Shown one piece after another: positions 1 to 5,458 of a stretch of DNA of 6,134 nucleotides (position 1 is its first letter; each line of letters opens with the position of its first letter). A program made the position numbers and the translations under genes. The notes beneath the pieces were generated by a model. It was not told the origin of the DNA, searched no databases, and saw only the letters and a list, made by a program, of their open reading frames with translations. The stretch comes from Pseudomonadota bacterium (GTDB lineage: Bacteria; Pseudomonadota; Alphaproteobacteria; Rhizobiales; Xanthobacteraceae): the NCBI GenBank assembly GCA_023422775.1, contig JAFAGM010000003.1:1-6134 (forward strand), given 5' to 3'.

Positions 1-257
1 TTGTAGAACAGCACATAACCGGTGCGGCCACCGACAATGATGCCGATGGTGACCCACAGGATGAAGTCATCGAGCTGCACCAGCGTGATCGGCGCCGGCC
101 CGCCCCACAACCGTTCCTTCTTGACCAGCGAGCGCGCGTAGATCCACCCGAGCACGATGCCGCCGATATAGGCCAACGCATACCAGCGGATCGCGATCGG
201 CCCGATCGAGATGGCGATCGGATCGAATACCGGAAAGTCGATGGTCAGAAAGGGCAT
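1..257 (-). CDS. lgt: Prolipoprotein diacylglyceryl transferase, N-terminal part (cut by window edge)
   Basis: Lgt is the inner-membrane enzyme that moves a diacylglyceryl group from phosphatidylglycerol to the lipobox cysteine of prolipoproteins, the first step of lipoprotein maturation. The first 85 codons are present, reading leftwards from ATG at 257-255; family members are usually about 270-290 residues, so roughly two thirds is missing. Visible family marks are the N-terminal IGPIAIRWYALAY stretch (residues 18-30, hydrophobic and entering the first membrane helix), the QLDDFILWV segment (61-69) and the conserved GGRTGYVLFYN block at the break (76-86). The gene starts 15 nt after the stop of the upstream hydrolase on the same strand, so the two are probably co-transcribed. 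I see no strong Shine-Dalgarno before this ATG, which would fit translational coupling. Identification is from recognised motifs and is fairly secure. Confidence 0.93.
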   Translation of the reverse strand, partial: MPFLTIDFPVFDPIAISIGPIAIRWYALAYIGGIVLGWIYARSLVKKERLWGGPAPITLVQLDDFILWVTIGIIVGGRTGYVLFY

Positions 258-272
258 CGTGCGTGATGTCTA

Positions 273-1007
273 CTACGGCATCAGGTTGCGGCGATAGAGC
301 GCCAGCAGCCGCTCCCAGTGCCGTTCGGCGGCGTCGCGGTCGTAGACCGGCCGCTTGGGGAAGGCGAAGCCGTGATGCGTGCCGGGATAGACCTCGACCT
401 CGTTCTTCGAGCCCTTCATGGCCGCCGTCACCTTGTCGATGATCTCCTGCGGCGCGTAGATATCGGTCTCGGCGCAGGCGAAATAGAGTTCAGCCCTCGT
501 CTTCGCCGCGGCAAGATGCGGGCTGTCGGACTGGTCGGTCGCAAGGTGCGTGCCGTAGATCGAGGCCGCCGCCTTCACACGATCCGGGAAGTGAGTCGCC
601 GCGTTGACCGCGTAGCGGCCGCTCATGCAATAGCCGACGGTGCCGACGATCTTCGTGTTCGCGGCGGGTTGGGTCTCGGCGTAAGCGAGCAGCGCCTTGG
701 TGTCTTCCATCACCATCGGAATGTTGATGGAGTTCATGAATTCGAACATCCGCTTGCGTTCGGGTGCTTCCGCGTCCGGCGGGATCGGGCCGAGTTCCAT
801 GACGCCGGAGCGGTAGTACATATTCGGCAGCATCACATAGTAGCCCGAGGTGCCGAGCCGACGCGCCATGTCGCGCAGTTCCTCGCGGATCGCCGGCGCG
901 TCCATGTAGAAGATGATGACCGGAAAGGGCCCGCCGCGTTCGGGATGGGTGATGAAGGTGGTGGTCTTGCCGTCCTTGGTCGCGATATCGATCTGCTGGT
1001 CGATCAT
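273..1007 (-). CDS. Dienelactone hydrolase family alpha/beta hydrolase
   Basis: A 244-residue cytoplasmic alpha/beta hydrolase of the dienelactone hydrolase (carboxymethylenebutenolidase-like) family. The catalytic triad is readable: nucleophile Cys127 in GYCMSGR (125-131), Asp182 in ETDIYAP (180-186) and His212 in GTHHGFAFP (209-217). Length and motif spacing match the family. True dienelactone hydrolases open the lactone ring in chloroaromatic degradation, but many homologues have unknown esterase or lactonase substrates, and no aromatic-degradation genes lie nearby, so the substrate is open. ATG at 1007-1005 is chosen because a purine-rich AAGAAGAAAA lies just upstream and the family's N-terminus begins about here. 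An in-frame ATG at 1085 would add 26 residues unlike the family or a good signal peptide. The gene precedes lgt by 15 nt and diverges from the ubiK-like gene. Confidence 0.9.
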   Translation of the reverse strand: MIDQQIDIATKDGKTTTFITHPERGGPFPVIIFYMDAPAIREELRDMARRLGTSGYYVMLPNMYYRSGVMELGPIPPDAEAPERKRMFEFMNSINIPMVMEDTKALLAYAETQPAANTKIVGTVGYCMSGRYAVNAATHFPDRVKAAASIYGTHLATDQSDSPHLAAAKTRAELYFACAETDIYAPQEIIDKVTAAMKGSKNEVEVYPGTHHGFAFPKRPVYDRDAAERHWERLLALYRRNLMP

Positions 1008-1079
1008 GGGCTTTTCTTCTTGCTTTGCGATTCTGGTTTCCGATTGGGCGCTCGATACGATTGCAAGGAAACCGGAGCA

Positions 1080-1085
1080 TGACAA
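1080..1085 (-). promoter_or_regulatory. Possible -35 element for the hydrolase-lgt transcript (weak)
   Basis: On the minus strand TTGTCA resembles a sigma-70 -35 box. Seventeen nt further lies AATCGT, a poor -10 match. It is in the right place, about 75 nt before the hydrolase ATG, but the poor -10 makes this tentative. For the opposite direction TTGAAC (1122-1127) with CATTGT 17 nt later (1145-1150) is an equally weak candidate for the ubiK-like gene. Confidence 0.22.
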
Positions 1086-1192
1086 GGCGAACGGGCGCTA
1101 TGTTGGGCCTGAACGGCGCCCTTGAACCTTGCCTCCGGGATCGCCATTGTCTTGCCGGTGACGATCAATTTGCAGCGACCGGAGCGTTCCAG

Positions 1193-1483
1193 ATGACCCA
1201 GACCAGCAATCGGTTTTTCGACGAGATTGGCCGTTTGATGAACGACGCCGCCGGCGCCGCCCAGGGCGTCAAGCGCGAGGTCGATACGGTCGTTCGCAAC
1301 CAGGCCGAGCGTATCCTGCGCGACCTCGACCTCGTCAAGCGCGAGGAGTTCGACGCGGTCAAGGACATGGCCCGCCTGGCGCGGGAGGAGAATGAGGCCC
1401 TGAAGACACGAATTGCCGCGCTGGAAGCCAAGCTCGGCATTTCGCCGTCGCCGGAGGTTGGCAACCCGAACGCGGGCGGGTAG
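1193..1483 (+). CDS. ubiK: UbiK / BMFP (YqiC-type) family accessory protein
   Basis: A 96-residue protein of the membrane-fusogenic BMFP family (formerly YqiC), now called UbiK in Enterobacteria, where it binds UbiJ and assists the aerobic ubiquinone-biosynthesis complex. The N-terminal half (residues about 5-45, NRFFDEIGRLMNDAAGAAQG onward) fits the amphipathic membrane-binding segment. Residues about 48-81 form a charged heptad-like stretch with the family signature REEFDAVKDMA (50-60) and AREENEALKTRIAALEAKLG (63-82), expected to trimerise as a coiled coil. A short Gly/Pro/Asn tail ends it. ATG 1193 is chosen because GGAG lies 8 nt upstream (1181-1184) and homologues start at MTQT-like sequences; a longer in-frame reading from 1025 would overlap the divergent hydrolase. 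The ubiquinone role in alphaproteobacteria is inferred from homology. The gene appears monocistronic, followed by a palindromic repeat. Confidence 0.85.
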   Translation: MTQTSNRFFDEIGRLMNDAAGAAQGVKREVDTVVRNQAERILRDLDLVKREEFDAVKDMARLAREENEALKTRIAALEAKLGISPSPEVGNPNAGG

Positions 1484-1492
1484 GACACTGCT

Positions 1493-1577
1493 CGTCATGG
1501 CCGGGTTTGCCCGGCCGTCCACGTCCTTCGTCGCGGCGGCAAGGGCGTGGATGCCCGGCCCAAGGTCGGGCATGACG
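1493..1577. repeat. Palindromic dispersed repeat, family A, copy 1
   Basis: An imperfect long inverted repeat. The left arm starts CGTCATGGCCGGG (1493-1505) and runs through GTCCACGTCC. The right arm contains GCGTGGATGCCCGG and ends GGTCGGGCATGACG (1564-1577). The outer ends CGTCATG / CATGACG pair exactly, and the left arm also folds on itself (CCGGG TTTG CCCGG). It begins 10 nt after the ubiK-like stop and may act as its terminator. It resembles copy 2 at 3143-3232. Repeats of this type are common between genes in Bradyrhizobium-like chromosomes (recollection, not a search). No protein is encoded. Confidence 0.75.
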
Positions 1578-1620
1578 GCTAAAGGCACCGCCGGAACCGC
1601 CAAAAAATCCCTTCATTTCC

Positions 1621-1649
1621 TTGTCATTTCGTCCCTTTGGGGCTAAAAG
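1621..1649 (+). promoter_or_regulatory. Candidate sigma-70-type promoter for rplY
   Basis: TTGTCA (1621-1626, 5 of 6 to the -35 consensus) is separated by exactly 17 nt from TAAAAG (1644-1649), a fair -10. It would start transcription near 1656 and leave a leader of about 95 nt before the rplY ATG. A small inverted repeat GGGCT AAA AGCCC (1640-1652) overlaps the -10. The 266-nt gap 1484-1749 otherwise holds repeat A copy 1 and the leader hairpin. This is pattern matching only. Confidence 0.42.
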
Positions 1650-1702
1650 CCCGCCACGTCCGCAGCCCCCGCACCCCTGGAGGCTTGCTGCAGACGTCAA
1701 CG

Positions 1703-1728
1703 GGCCGCGCTGCGGCCTTTAACTTTTT
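1703..1728 (+). terminator. GC hairpin with T-rich tail in the rplY leader (possible attenuator)
   Basis: GGCCGC (1703-1708) and GCGGCC (1712-1717) form a perfect 6-bp stem closed by the triloop GCT, followed by TTTAACTTTTT (1718-1728). This is the layout of an intrinsic terminator, although the T-run is interrupted by AAC. It lies 21 nt before the rplY start codon and just ahead of its Shine-Dalgarno AAGGA (1736-1740). It could end upstream read-through or act as a conditional attenuator in the leader; the sequence alone cannot decide. Confidence 0.45.
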
Positions 1729-1749
1729 GGAAAACAAGGACTTAGCACG

Positions 1750-2472
1750 ATGGCGACCGTCAACGAGTTGAAGGCGACTTCGCGTCCGAAGAGCGGCAAG
1801 GGGGCCGCCCGGGCCGAGCGTCGCGCCGGGAGAGTGCCCGGAGTGATCTATGGCAACAACCAGCCCCCCGTGACCATCTCGGTCGACGACAAGGAACTCC
1901 GCCAGCGCATCCTGGCCGGCCGGTTCCTGACCACGCTTTTCGACATCAATCTCGAGGGCAAGAAGCACCGCGTGATTCCGCGCGACTTCCATCTCGATCC
2001 GGTGCGTGACTTCCCGCTGCATGTCGATTTCATGCGGCTCGGCGAAGGCGCGACCATCCGCGTCAGCGTTCCCTTGCACATCGTGAACGCGGAAACCGCC
2101 CCTGGCGTCAAGCGCGGCGGCACCGTCAACATCGTCACCCACACCATCGACCTCGAATGTTCGGTCGACAACATTCCGCAGTACATCGAGGCCGATGTCG
2201 GCGCGCTGGAAATCAGCTACTCGCTGCATCTGTCCGACATCAAGCTGCCGACCGGCGTGAAGGCGCTGTCGCGTGAAGACGCGACGCTGGTGACCATCGT
2301 GCCGCCGTCCGGCTACGCCGAAGAACAGAAGGCGGCGGCTGCCGCTGCTGCCGGTCCGGCCGCTGCTGCGGCTCCCGGTGCTGCTCCGGCGGCGGGCGCT
2401 GCCCCTGCGGCGGGTGCTGCTCCGGCGGCGGGTGCGAAGGCGTCTGCCGGCGGTGGCGACAAGAAGAAGTAG
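1750..2472 (+). CDS. rplY: 50S ribosomal protein L25 / general stress protein Ctc
   Basis: L25 (bL25, TL5/CTC type) binds 5S rRNA on the large ribosomal subunit. The 240-residue product has the N-terminal 5S-binding beta-barrel domain (about 5-93, with RRAGRVPGVIYG at 24-35 and the PRDFHLDPVRDFPLHVDF block at 77-94), then the TL5/CTC C-terminal domain (about 100-185, containing APGVKRGGTVN at 117-127 and LHLSDIKLPTGV at 159-170). The rest is an Ala/Pro/Gly-rich tail (about 194-228) with a basic end GDKKK. The short E. coli L25 (about 94 residues) has only the first domain, so this is the long two-domain form. AAGGA at 1736-1740, 9 nt before ATG, supports the start. pth follows 30 nt after the stop, so the two are probably one operon. 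The tail is expected to be disordered. Confidence 0.97.
   Translation: MATVNELKATSRPKSGKGAARAERRAGRVPGVIYGNNQPPVTISVDDKELRQRILAGRFLTTLFDINLEGKKHRVIPRDFHLDPVRDFPLHVDFMRLGEGATIRVSVPLHIVNAETAPGVKRGGTVNIVTHTIDLECSVDNIPQYIEADVGALEISYSLHLSDIKLPTGVKALSREDATLVTIVPPSGYAEEQKAAAAAAAGPAAAAAPGAAPAAGAAPAAGAAPAAGAKASAGGGDKKK
2377..2430 (+). repeat. Three tandem 18-nt repeats inside the rplY tail
   Basis: Three consecutive 18-nt units, at 2377-2394, 2395-2412 and 2413-2430, each encode GAAPAA (L25 residues 210-227). Units 1 and 3 are identical in DNA and unit 2 differs only at synonymous positions. In-frame repeats like this can gain or lose copies by slippage, so tail length may differ between strains. Confidence 0.8.
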
Positions 2473-2502
2473 GCCAAGGCGGGATGCCGGGGATGCCGCG
2501 CC

Positions 2503-3111
2503 ATGCGCTTGTTTGTTGGCTTGGGTAACCCCGGCGCGAAATACGCGAACAACCGGCACAACATCGGCTTCATGGCCGTCGATGAAATTGCGCGGCGTCA
2601 TGGTTTCGCACCATGGCGCCGCCGCTTTCAGGGCGAGACATCCGAAGGCACCCTCGATCATGAGAAGGTCGTCCTGCTTCGGCCGGCTACCTACATGAAC
2701 GAGTCCGGGCGCGCGGTTCAGGAAGCTGCCAGCTTCTTCAAGCTGTCCGCTGGCGAGATCACCGTCTTTCAGGACGAACTCGAACTGCCGGCGGCCAAGG
2801 TGCGCGTCAAGGTCGGCGGCGGCATTGCCGGCCATAACGGGCTGCGCTCGATCTCCTCGCATATCGGCAACGACTATCGCCGGGTACGGCTCGGGATCGG
2901 TCATCCCGGCATCAAGGAACTGGTGCACAGCCACGTGTTGTCGGACTTTGCCAAGAGCGACCGGCCGTGGGTCGAGGCCCTGTGCCAGGTGATCGCGGAC
3001 AACGCCGGCCTGCTCGTGACGGGCAATGATTCGACGTTCCAGAACAAGGTGCACCTGGCGCTGCAGGCCAAGGGATTTTTCGAGAAGGAAGACGGCGAGA
3101 AACAAGGCTGA
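2503..3111 (+). CDS. pth: Peptidyl-tRNA hydrolase
   Basis: Pth cleaves the ester bond of peptidyl-tRNAs that drop off the ribosome, recycling tRNA in the cytoplasm. At 202 residues it matches bacterial Pth1 (about 190-200). Conserved elements are VGLGNPGAKYANNRHNIGF (5-23) with Asn9 and catalytic His19, PATYMNESG (61-69) with Asn66, FQDELELP (89-96) with Asp91, and GGGIAGHNGLRS (105-116) with Asn112. These correspond to E. coli Asn10, His20, Asn68, Asp93 and Asn114. The ATG gives the canonical start MRLFVGLGNPG; the Shine-Dalgarno GGGGA (2489-2493) is 9 nt away. It lies 30 nt after rplY, and ychF follows 143 nt later with a palindromic repeat in the gap. The last residues EKEDGEKQG are a variable charged tail. 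Nothing essential is missing. Confidence 0.97.
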   Translation: MRLFVGLGNPGAKYANNRHNIGFMAVDEIARRHGFAPWRRRFQGETSEGTLDHEKVVLLRPATYMNESGRAVQEAASFFKLSAGEITVFQDELELPAAKVRVKVGGGIAGHNGLRSISSHIGNDYRRVRLGIGHPGIKELVHSHVLSDFAKSDRPWVEALCQVIADNAGLLVTGNDSTFQNKVHLALQAKGFFEKEDGEKQG

Positions 3112-3142
3112 TTTCTCGCGCTGATGCTAAACAGGTACCCGG

Positions 3143-3232
3143 CGTCATGCTTGGCCTTGTGCCGGGCATCCACGTCTTCCTTGCCGGAAGCAAAGCAAGA
3201 CGTGGATGGCCGGGACGAGCCCGGCCATGACG
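3143..3232. repeat. Palindromic dispersed repeat, family A, copy 2 (between pth and ychF)
   Basis: A long inverted repeat with 36-nt arms at 3143-3178 and 3197-3232, matching at 29 of 36 positions by my count, with an 18-nt spacer. Outer ends are CGTCATG / CATGACG and inner ends ATCCACGTCTT / AAGACGTGGAT, both exact. It fills most of the 143-nt pth-ychF gap. If transcribed it would fold into a long hairpin that could slow polymerase or be cut by a double-strand RNase. There is no U-run directly after it, so it is not a standard intrinsic terminator. Confidence 0.85.
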
Positions 3233-3254
3233 AACAGAATTTGTTGAGGACGAA

Positions 3255-4352
3255 ATGGGATTCAAATGCGGTATCGTCGGCCTGCCCAATGTCGGCAAGT
3301 CGACGCTGTTCAACGCGCTGACCGAGACGGCAGCGGCGCAGGCGGCGAACTATCCGTTCTGCACGATCGAGCCGAATGTCGGCGAGGTCGCTGTGCCCGA
3401 TCCCCGGCTCGACAAGCTGTCTGCCATCGCCGGATCGGCGCAGATCATCCCGACGCGGCTGACCTTCGTGGATATCGCCGGCCTCGTGCGCGGCGCGTCG
3501 AAGGGCGAGGGCCTCGGCAACCAGTTCCTCGCCACCATCCGCGAGGTCGATGCGGTGGCGCATGTGGTGCGCTGCTTCGAGGATTCCGACATCACCCATG
3601 TCGAAGGCAAGATCGCGCCGTTGGCTGACATCGAGACCATCGAAACCGAGCTGATGCTGGCCGACCTCGACAGCCTCGAGAAGCGCGTCGACAATCTGGC
3701 GAAGAAGGCCAAGGGGAACGACAAGGACGCCAAGGAGCAGCTCGAACTCGTCAACCGCGCGCTGGTGCTGTTGCGCGAGGGCAAGCCCGCACGGGCGCTC
3801 GAACGCAAGCCGGAGGAAGAGCGCGCCTTCCGCATGCTGGGCCTGCTGACCTCCAAGCCGGTGCTGTACGTCTGCAACGTCGAGGAAGGCTCGGCGAAGG
3901 AGGGCAACAGCTTCTCCAGGCAGGTGTTCGATCACGCGAAGAAGGAGGGCGCGGTTGCGGTGGTGATCTCGGCCAAGATCGAATCCGAGATCGCGACGCT
4001 ATCACGCGAGGAGCGCGCCGAGTTTCTGGATACGCTGGGCCTCGAAGAGGCCGGCCTCGACCGCCTGATTCGCGCCGGCTACCAACTGCTCGACCTCATC
4101 ACCTATTTCACGGTGGGGCCGAAGGAGGCCCGCGCCTGGACCATCAATCGCGGCACCAAGGCGCCCGCTGCGGCCGGCGTGATCCATACCGATTTCGAAA
4201 AGGGCTTCATCCGGGCCGAGACGATCGCCTATCCCGACTACGTCGCGCTGAACGGCGAAGCCGGCGCCCGCGATGCCGGCAAGCTGCGGCTGGAAGGCAA
4301 GGAATACGTCGTCGCCGACGGCGACGTCATGCATTTCCGGTTCAATACCTGA
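3255..4352 (+). CDS. ychF: Redox-regulated ribosome-associated ATPase YchF (Obg family)
   Basis: YchF/OLA1 is an Obg-family P-loop protein that prefers ATP over GTP, binds ribosomes and affects the oxidative-stress response. The 365-residue length is typical. It shows the P-loop GLPNVGKST (9-17), switch II DIAGLVRGASKGEGLGNQF (73-91), the altered base-recognition motif NVEE (208-211) in place of NKxD, which marks ATP preference, and a coiled-coil insert about 127-196. A C-terminal TGS domain (about 282-364) contains TYFTVGPKEARAWT (283-296) and HTDFEKGFIRAE (311-322). His115 in SDITHVEG matches the family's conserved histidine. GAGGA at 3246-3250 sits 4 nt before the ATG, a little close but usable. 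Probably transcribed with rplY-pth, though the repeat before it could uncouple expression. It converges with the DUF4282 gene. Confidence 0.97.
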   Translation: MGFKCGIVGLPNVGKSTLFNALTETAAAQAANYPFCTIEPNVGEVAVPDPRLDKLSAIAGSAQIIPTRLTFVDIAGLVRGASKGEGLGNQFLATIREVDAVAHVVRCFEDSDITHVEGKIAPLADIETIETELMLADLDSLEKRVDNLAKKAKGNDKDAKEQLELVNRALVLLREGKPARALERKPEEERAFRMLGLLTSKPVLYVCNVEEGSAKEGNSFSRQVFDHAKKEGAVAVVISAKIESEIATLSREERAEFLDTLGLEEAGLDRLIRAGYQLLDLITYFTVGPKEARAWTINRGTKAPAAAGVIHTDFEKGFIRAETIAYPDYVALNGEAGARDAGKLRLEGKEYVVADGDVMHFRFNT

Positions 4353-4362
4353 GACCTGCCGT

Positions 4363-4467
4363 CGTCATTGCCTGCGACAAACGCAAAGCGTTTGCGCAAG
4401 GGAGCGAAGCGACGAAGCAATCCATGCTTGCTGCGACATGGATTGCTTCGCTGCGCTCGCAATGACG
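4363..4467. repeat. Palindromic dispersed repeat, family B, between convergent genes
   Basis: Outer ends CGTCATTGC (4363-4371) and GCAATGACG (4459-4467) pair exactly. The core CGAAGCAATCCATG (4413-4426) and CATGGATTGCTTCG (4437-4450) is a perfect 14-bp stem with a 10-nt loop. A nested hairpin CGCAAA GCG TTTGCG (4382-4396) sits in the left arm only, making the arms unequal. It starts 10 nt after ychF and ends 15 nt before the DUF4282 stop, so it likely ends transcripts from both sides. I recall such elements as frequent in Bradyrhizobium and relatives. Confidence 0.85.
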
Positions 4468-4481
4468 CTTGAGAGTAAGCC

Positions 4482-4775
4482 CTACCGCATCTGCCCCTGA
4501 TCGCGAATCGCGCCGAGATGTTCGTTGATGCGGAAGACGATCAGGATGAATTCCGCGGCGATGCGCGCGAAGATCACGCCTACGACGACGCTGGCGATCG
4601 AGGTCAATAACAGGACGAATCCGTAGAACGGACTGATGGCCATCGCGGAAAGCGCCGACAGGATTCCGGCAATCCCGAACAGCGCGATCACCGCCATGAT
4701 GAGCCAGTAGAACGTCTTGATGATCGTGGGTGTTATGAATCTATCCCACTGAAACAGATCCTGGAAGTCGAACAT
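4482..4775 (-). CDS. DUF4282 domain-containing small membrane protein
   Basis: A 97-residue protein of unknown function fitting the DUF4282 family. An N-terminal FDFQDLFQWDRFITPTIIK segment (2-20) is followed by two predicted membrane helices, about 21-45 and 51-71, and a conserved C-terminal segment RIAAEFILIVFRINEHLGAIR (71-91) carrying Arg71, Glu75, Arg82 and Glu85. The FD..DLF..D.FITP start and the RI..E..I..FRINEHL end are the features I recognise for this family. The expected location is the inner membrane. A Shine-Dalgarno GGAGAA (minus strand, 4787-4782) lies 6 nt before the ATG at 4775. It converges with ychF and diverges from the MaoC genes, so its context gives no functional hint. 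Confidence 0.82.
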   Translation of the reverse strand: MFDFQDLFQWDRFITPTIIKTFYWLIMAVIALFGIAGILSALSAMAISPFYGFVLLLTSIASVVVGVIFARIAAEFILIVFRINEHLGAIRDQGQMR

Positions 4776-4827
4776 CGGTGGTTCTCCGGCGGGTCAAGTA
4801 AGCTGGTTCCATCAGACATACGGCTAA

Positions 4828-4846
4828 CCCCGAAAACTGCTTCGGG
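4828..4846. other. Small hairpin upstream of the DUF4282 gene
   Basis: CCCGAA (4829-4834) and TTCGGG (4841-4846) form a perfect 6-bp inverted repeat with loop AACTGC. It lies in the 219-nt divergent gap 4776-4994, about 55 nt before the DUF4282 start on the minus strand. A second small inverted repeat CTCGC CCTCA GCGAG is at 4876-4890. Neither has a terminator-like U-run; function unknown. Confidence 0.35.
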
Positions 4847-4906
4847 CAAGTCAAGGTCGAGCGCCACGCGCGGTGCTCGCCCTCAGCGAGATAGCTATGC
4901 GGATGG

Positions 4907-4971
4907 GCGAGTTGAGAATGCCGCAAATAAGGGCCACAATCGGGCCTCTCCACAGGATATCCTCAACTCGC
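4907..4971. repeat. Ten-bp inverted repeat flanking the MaoC promoter
   Basis: GCGAGTTGAG (4907-4916) and its exact reverse complement CTCAACTCGC (4962-4971) are 45 nt apart. Similarity continues outside the arms (GATG / CATC) with a 2-nt offset. A 10-bp palindrome AGGATATCCT (4954-4963) abuts the right arm. One arm covers the -35 and the other lies just after the predicted transcription start, an arrangement compatible with an operator pair or a leader stem. Function is inferred only. Confidence 0.5.
4912..4940 (+). promoter_or_regulatory. Candidate sigma-70-type promoter for the MaoC pair
   Basis: TTGAGA (4912-4917, 5 of 6 to consensus) and CACAAT (4935-4940, 4 of 6) are spaced by exactly 17 nt. 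Transcription would start near 4947, giving a 5' leader of about 48 nt before the ATG at 4995. The -35 overlaps the left arm of the inverted repeat described for 4907-4971, suggesting possible regulator binding. Confidence 0.45.
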
Positions 4972-4994
4972 ATCGCAATCCGAATCCAGATTTC

Positions 4995-5456
4995 ATGACA
5001 ACGCTCACCTTCGAAGACTTCAAGCCCGGCCATTTCGGCACCTTCGGGCCGCGCCATGTCACGCGCGAGGAGATTCTGGCGTTCGCCGCCGAATACGACC
5101 CGCAGCCCATGCATCTGGACGAGGCGGCGGCCAATGCCTCGATGCTGAAGGGGTTGTCCGGTTCGGGCTGGCACCTCGGCTCGCTGATGATGCGGATGCT
5201 GTTCGACGGCTTCATCGGCCGTACCGCCTCGCTCGGCTCGCCCGGCGTCAACGAGATGCGCTGGATGGCGCCGCTGCGCCCGGGCGACGATCTGACGCTG
5301 GATGTGGAAGTTGCGGAGGCCAGGATTTCGCGCAGCCGTCCCGAGACCGGCATCGTGACTTTCAAGGGCACGATCCGCAACGCGGCCGGCGTGGTGTTGT
5401 GCCAGATGGAATCGCCAATCATCGTGCGCCGGCGCGCCGAGGCGGGAGCGGCCTAG
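4995..5456 (+). CDS. MaoC family dehydratase (first of a tandem pair)
   Basis: A 153-residue single hot-dog-fold protein of the MaoC / R-specific enoyl-CoA hydratase family, which adds water to or removes it from acyl-CoA substrates. Seen: the N-terminal TFEDFKPGHFGTFGPRHVT (5-23), then the hydratase motif with Asp35 and His40 in YDPQPMHLDE (34-43, D-x4-H), GLSGSGWHLGSL (53-64), and the central strand GSPGVNEMRWMAPLRPGDDL (81-100). The length is typical for single-domain members. The start is the only early in-frame ATG and matches family N-termini, but no good Shine-Dalgarno precedes it. The second MaoC gene begins 2 nt after the stop. The D-P-Q-P-M-H version differs from the common D-x-N-P-x-H. 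Substrate is unknown; beta-oxidation-like or ethylmalonyl-type steps are possible. A heteromer with the next gene is an inference. Confidence 0.88.
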   Translation: MTTLTFEDFKPGHFGTFGPRHVTREEILAFAAEYDPQPMHLDEAAANASMLKGLSGSGWHLGSLMMRMLFDGFIGRTASLGSPGVNEMRWMAPLRPGDDLTLDVEVAEARISRSRPETGIVTFKGTIRNAAGVVLCQMESPIIVRRRAEAGAA

Positions 5457-5458
5457 CG

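Noticed and set aside
318..1082. A 254-codon plus-strand open frame antisense to the hydrolase
   Set aside because: The minus-strand hydrolase has a full catalytic triad and a good start, and the plus-strand frame is rich in Arg/Val/Asp with no motif.
1008..1085. An upstream ATG for the hydrolase giving 26 more residues with a short hydrophobic run
   Set aside because: The extension has no proper signal-peptide layout and the family begins near the internal ATG, which has a purine-rich Shine-Dalgarno directly before it.
1025..1192. A longer N-terminus for the UbiK-like gene
   Set aside because: The extra 56 residues do not resemble the family, and GGAG 8 nt before ATG 1193 supports the shorter form.
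1624..3105. A 493-codon open frame on the minus strand
   Set aside because: It lies antisense to rplY and pth, whose products are clearly recognisable. It has Arg/Gly/Ser low complexity typical of a GC-rich shadow frame and matches no family I know.
2901..3935. A 344-codon minus-strand open frame
   Set aside because: It is antisense to the end of pth, the repeat and ychF. Its length comes from high GC content and its protein looks like a shadow sequence.
1493..4467. The palindromic repeats as a CRISPR array or insertion sequence
   Set aside because: They are single, irregularly spaced elements without unique spacers of constant length, and no transposase or cas gene is present.
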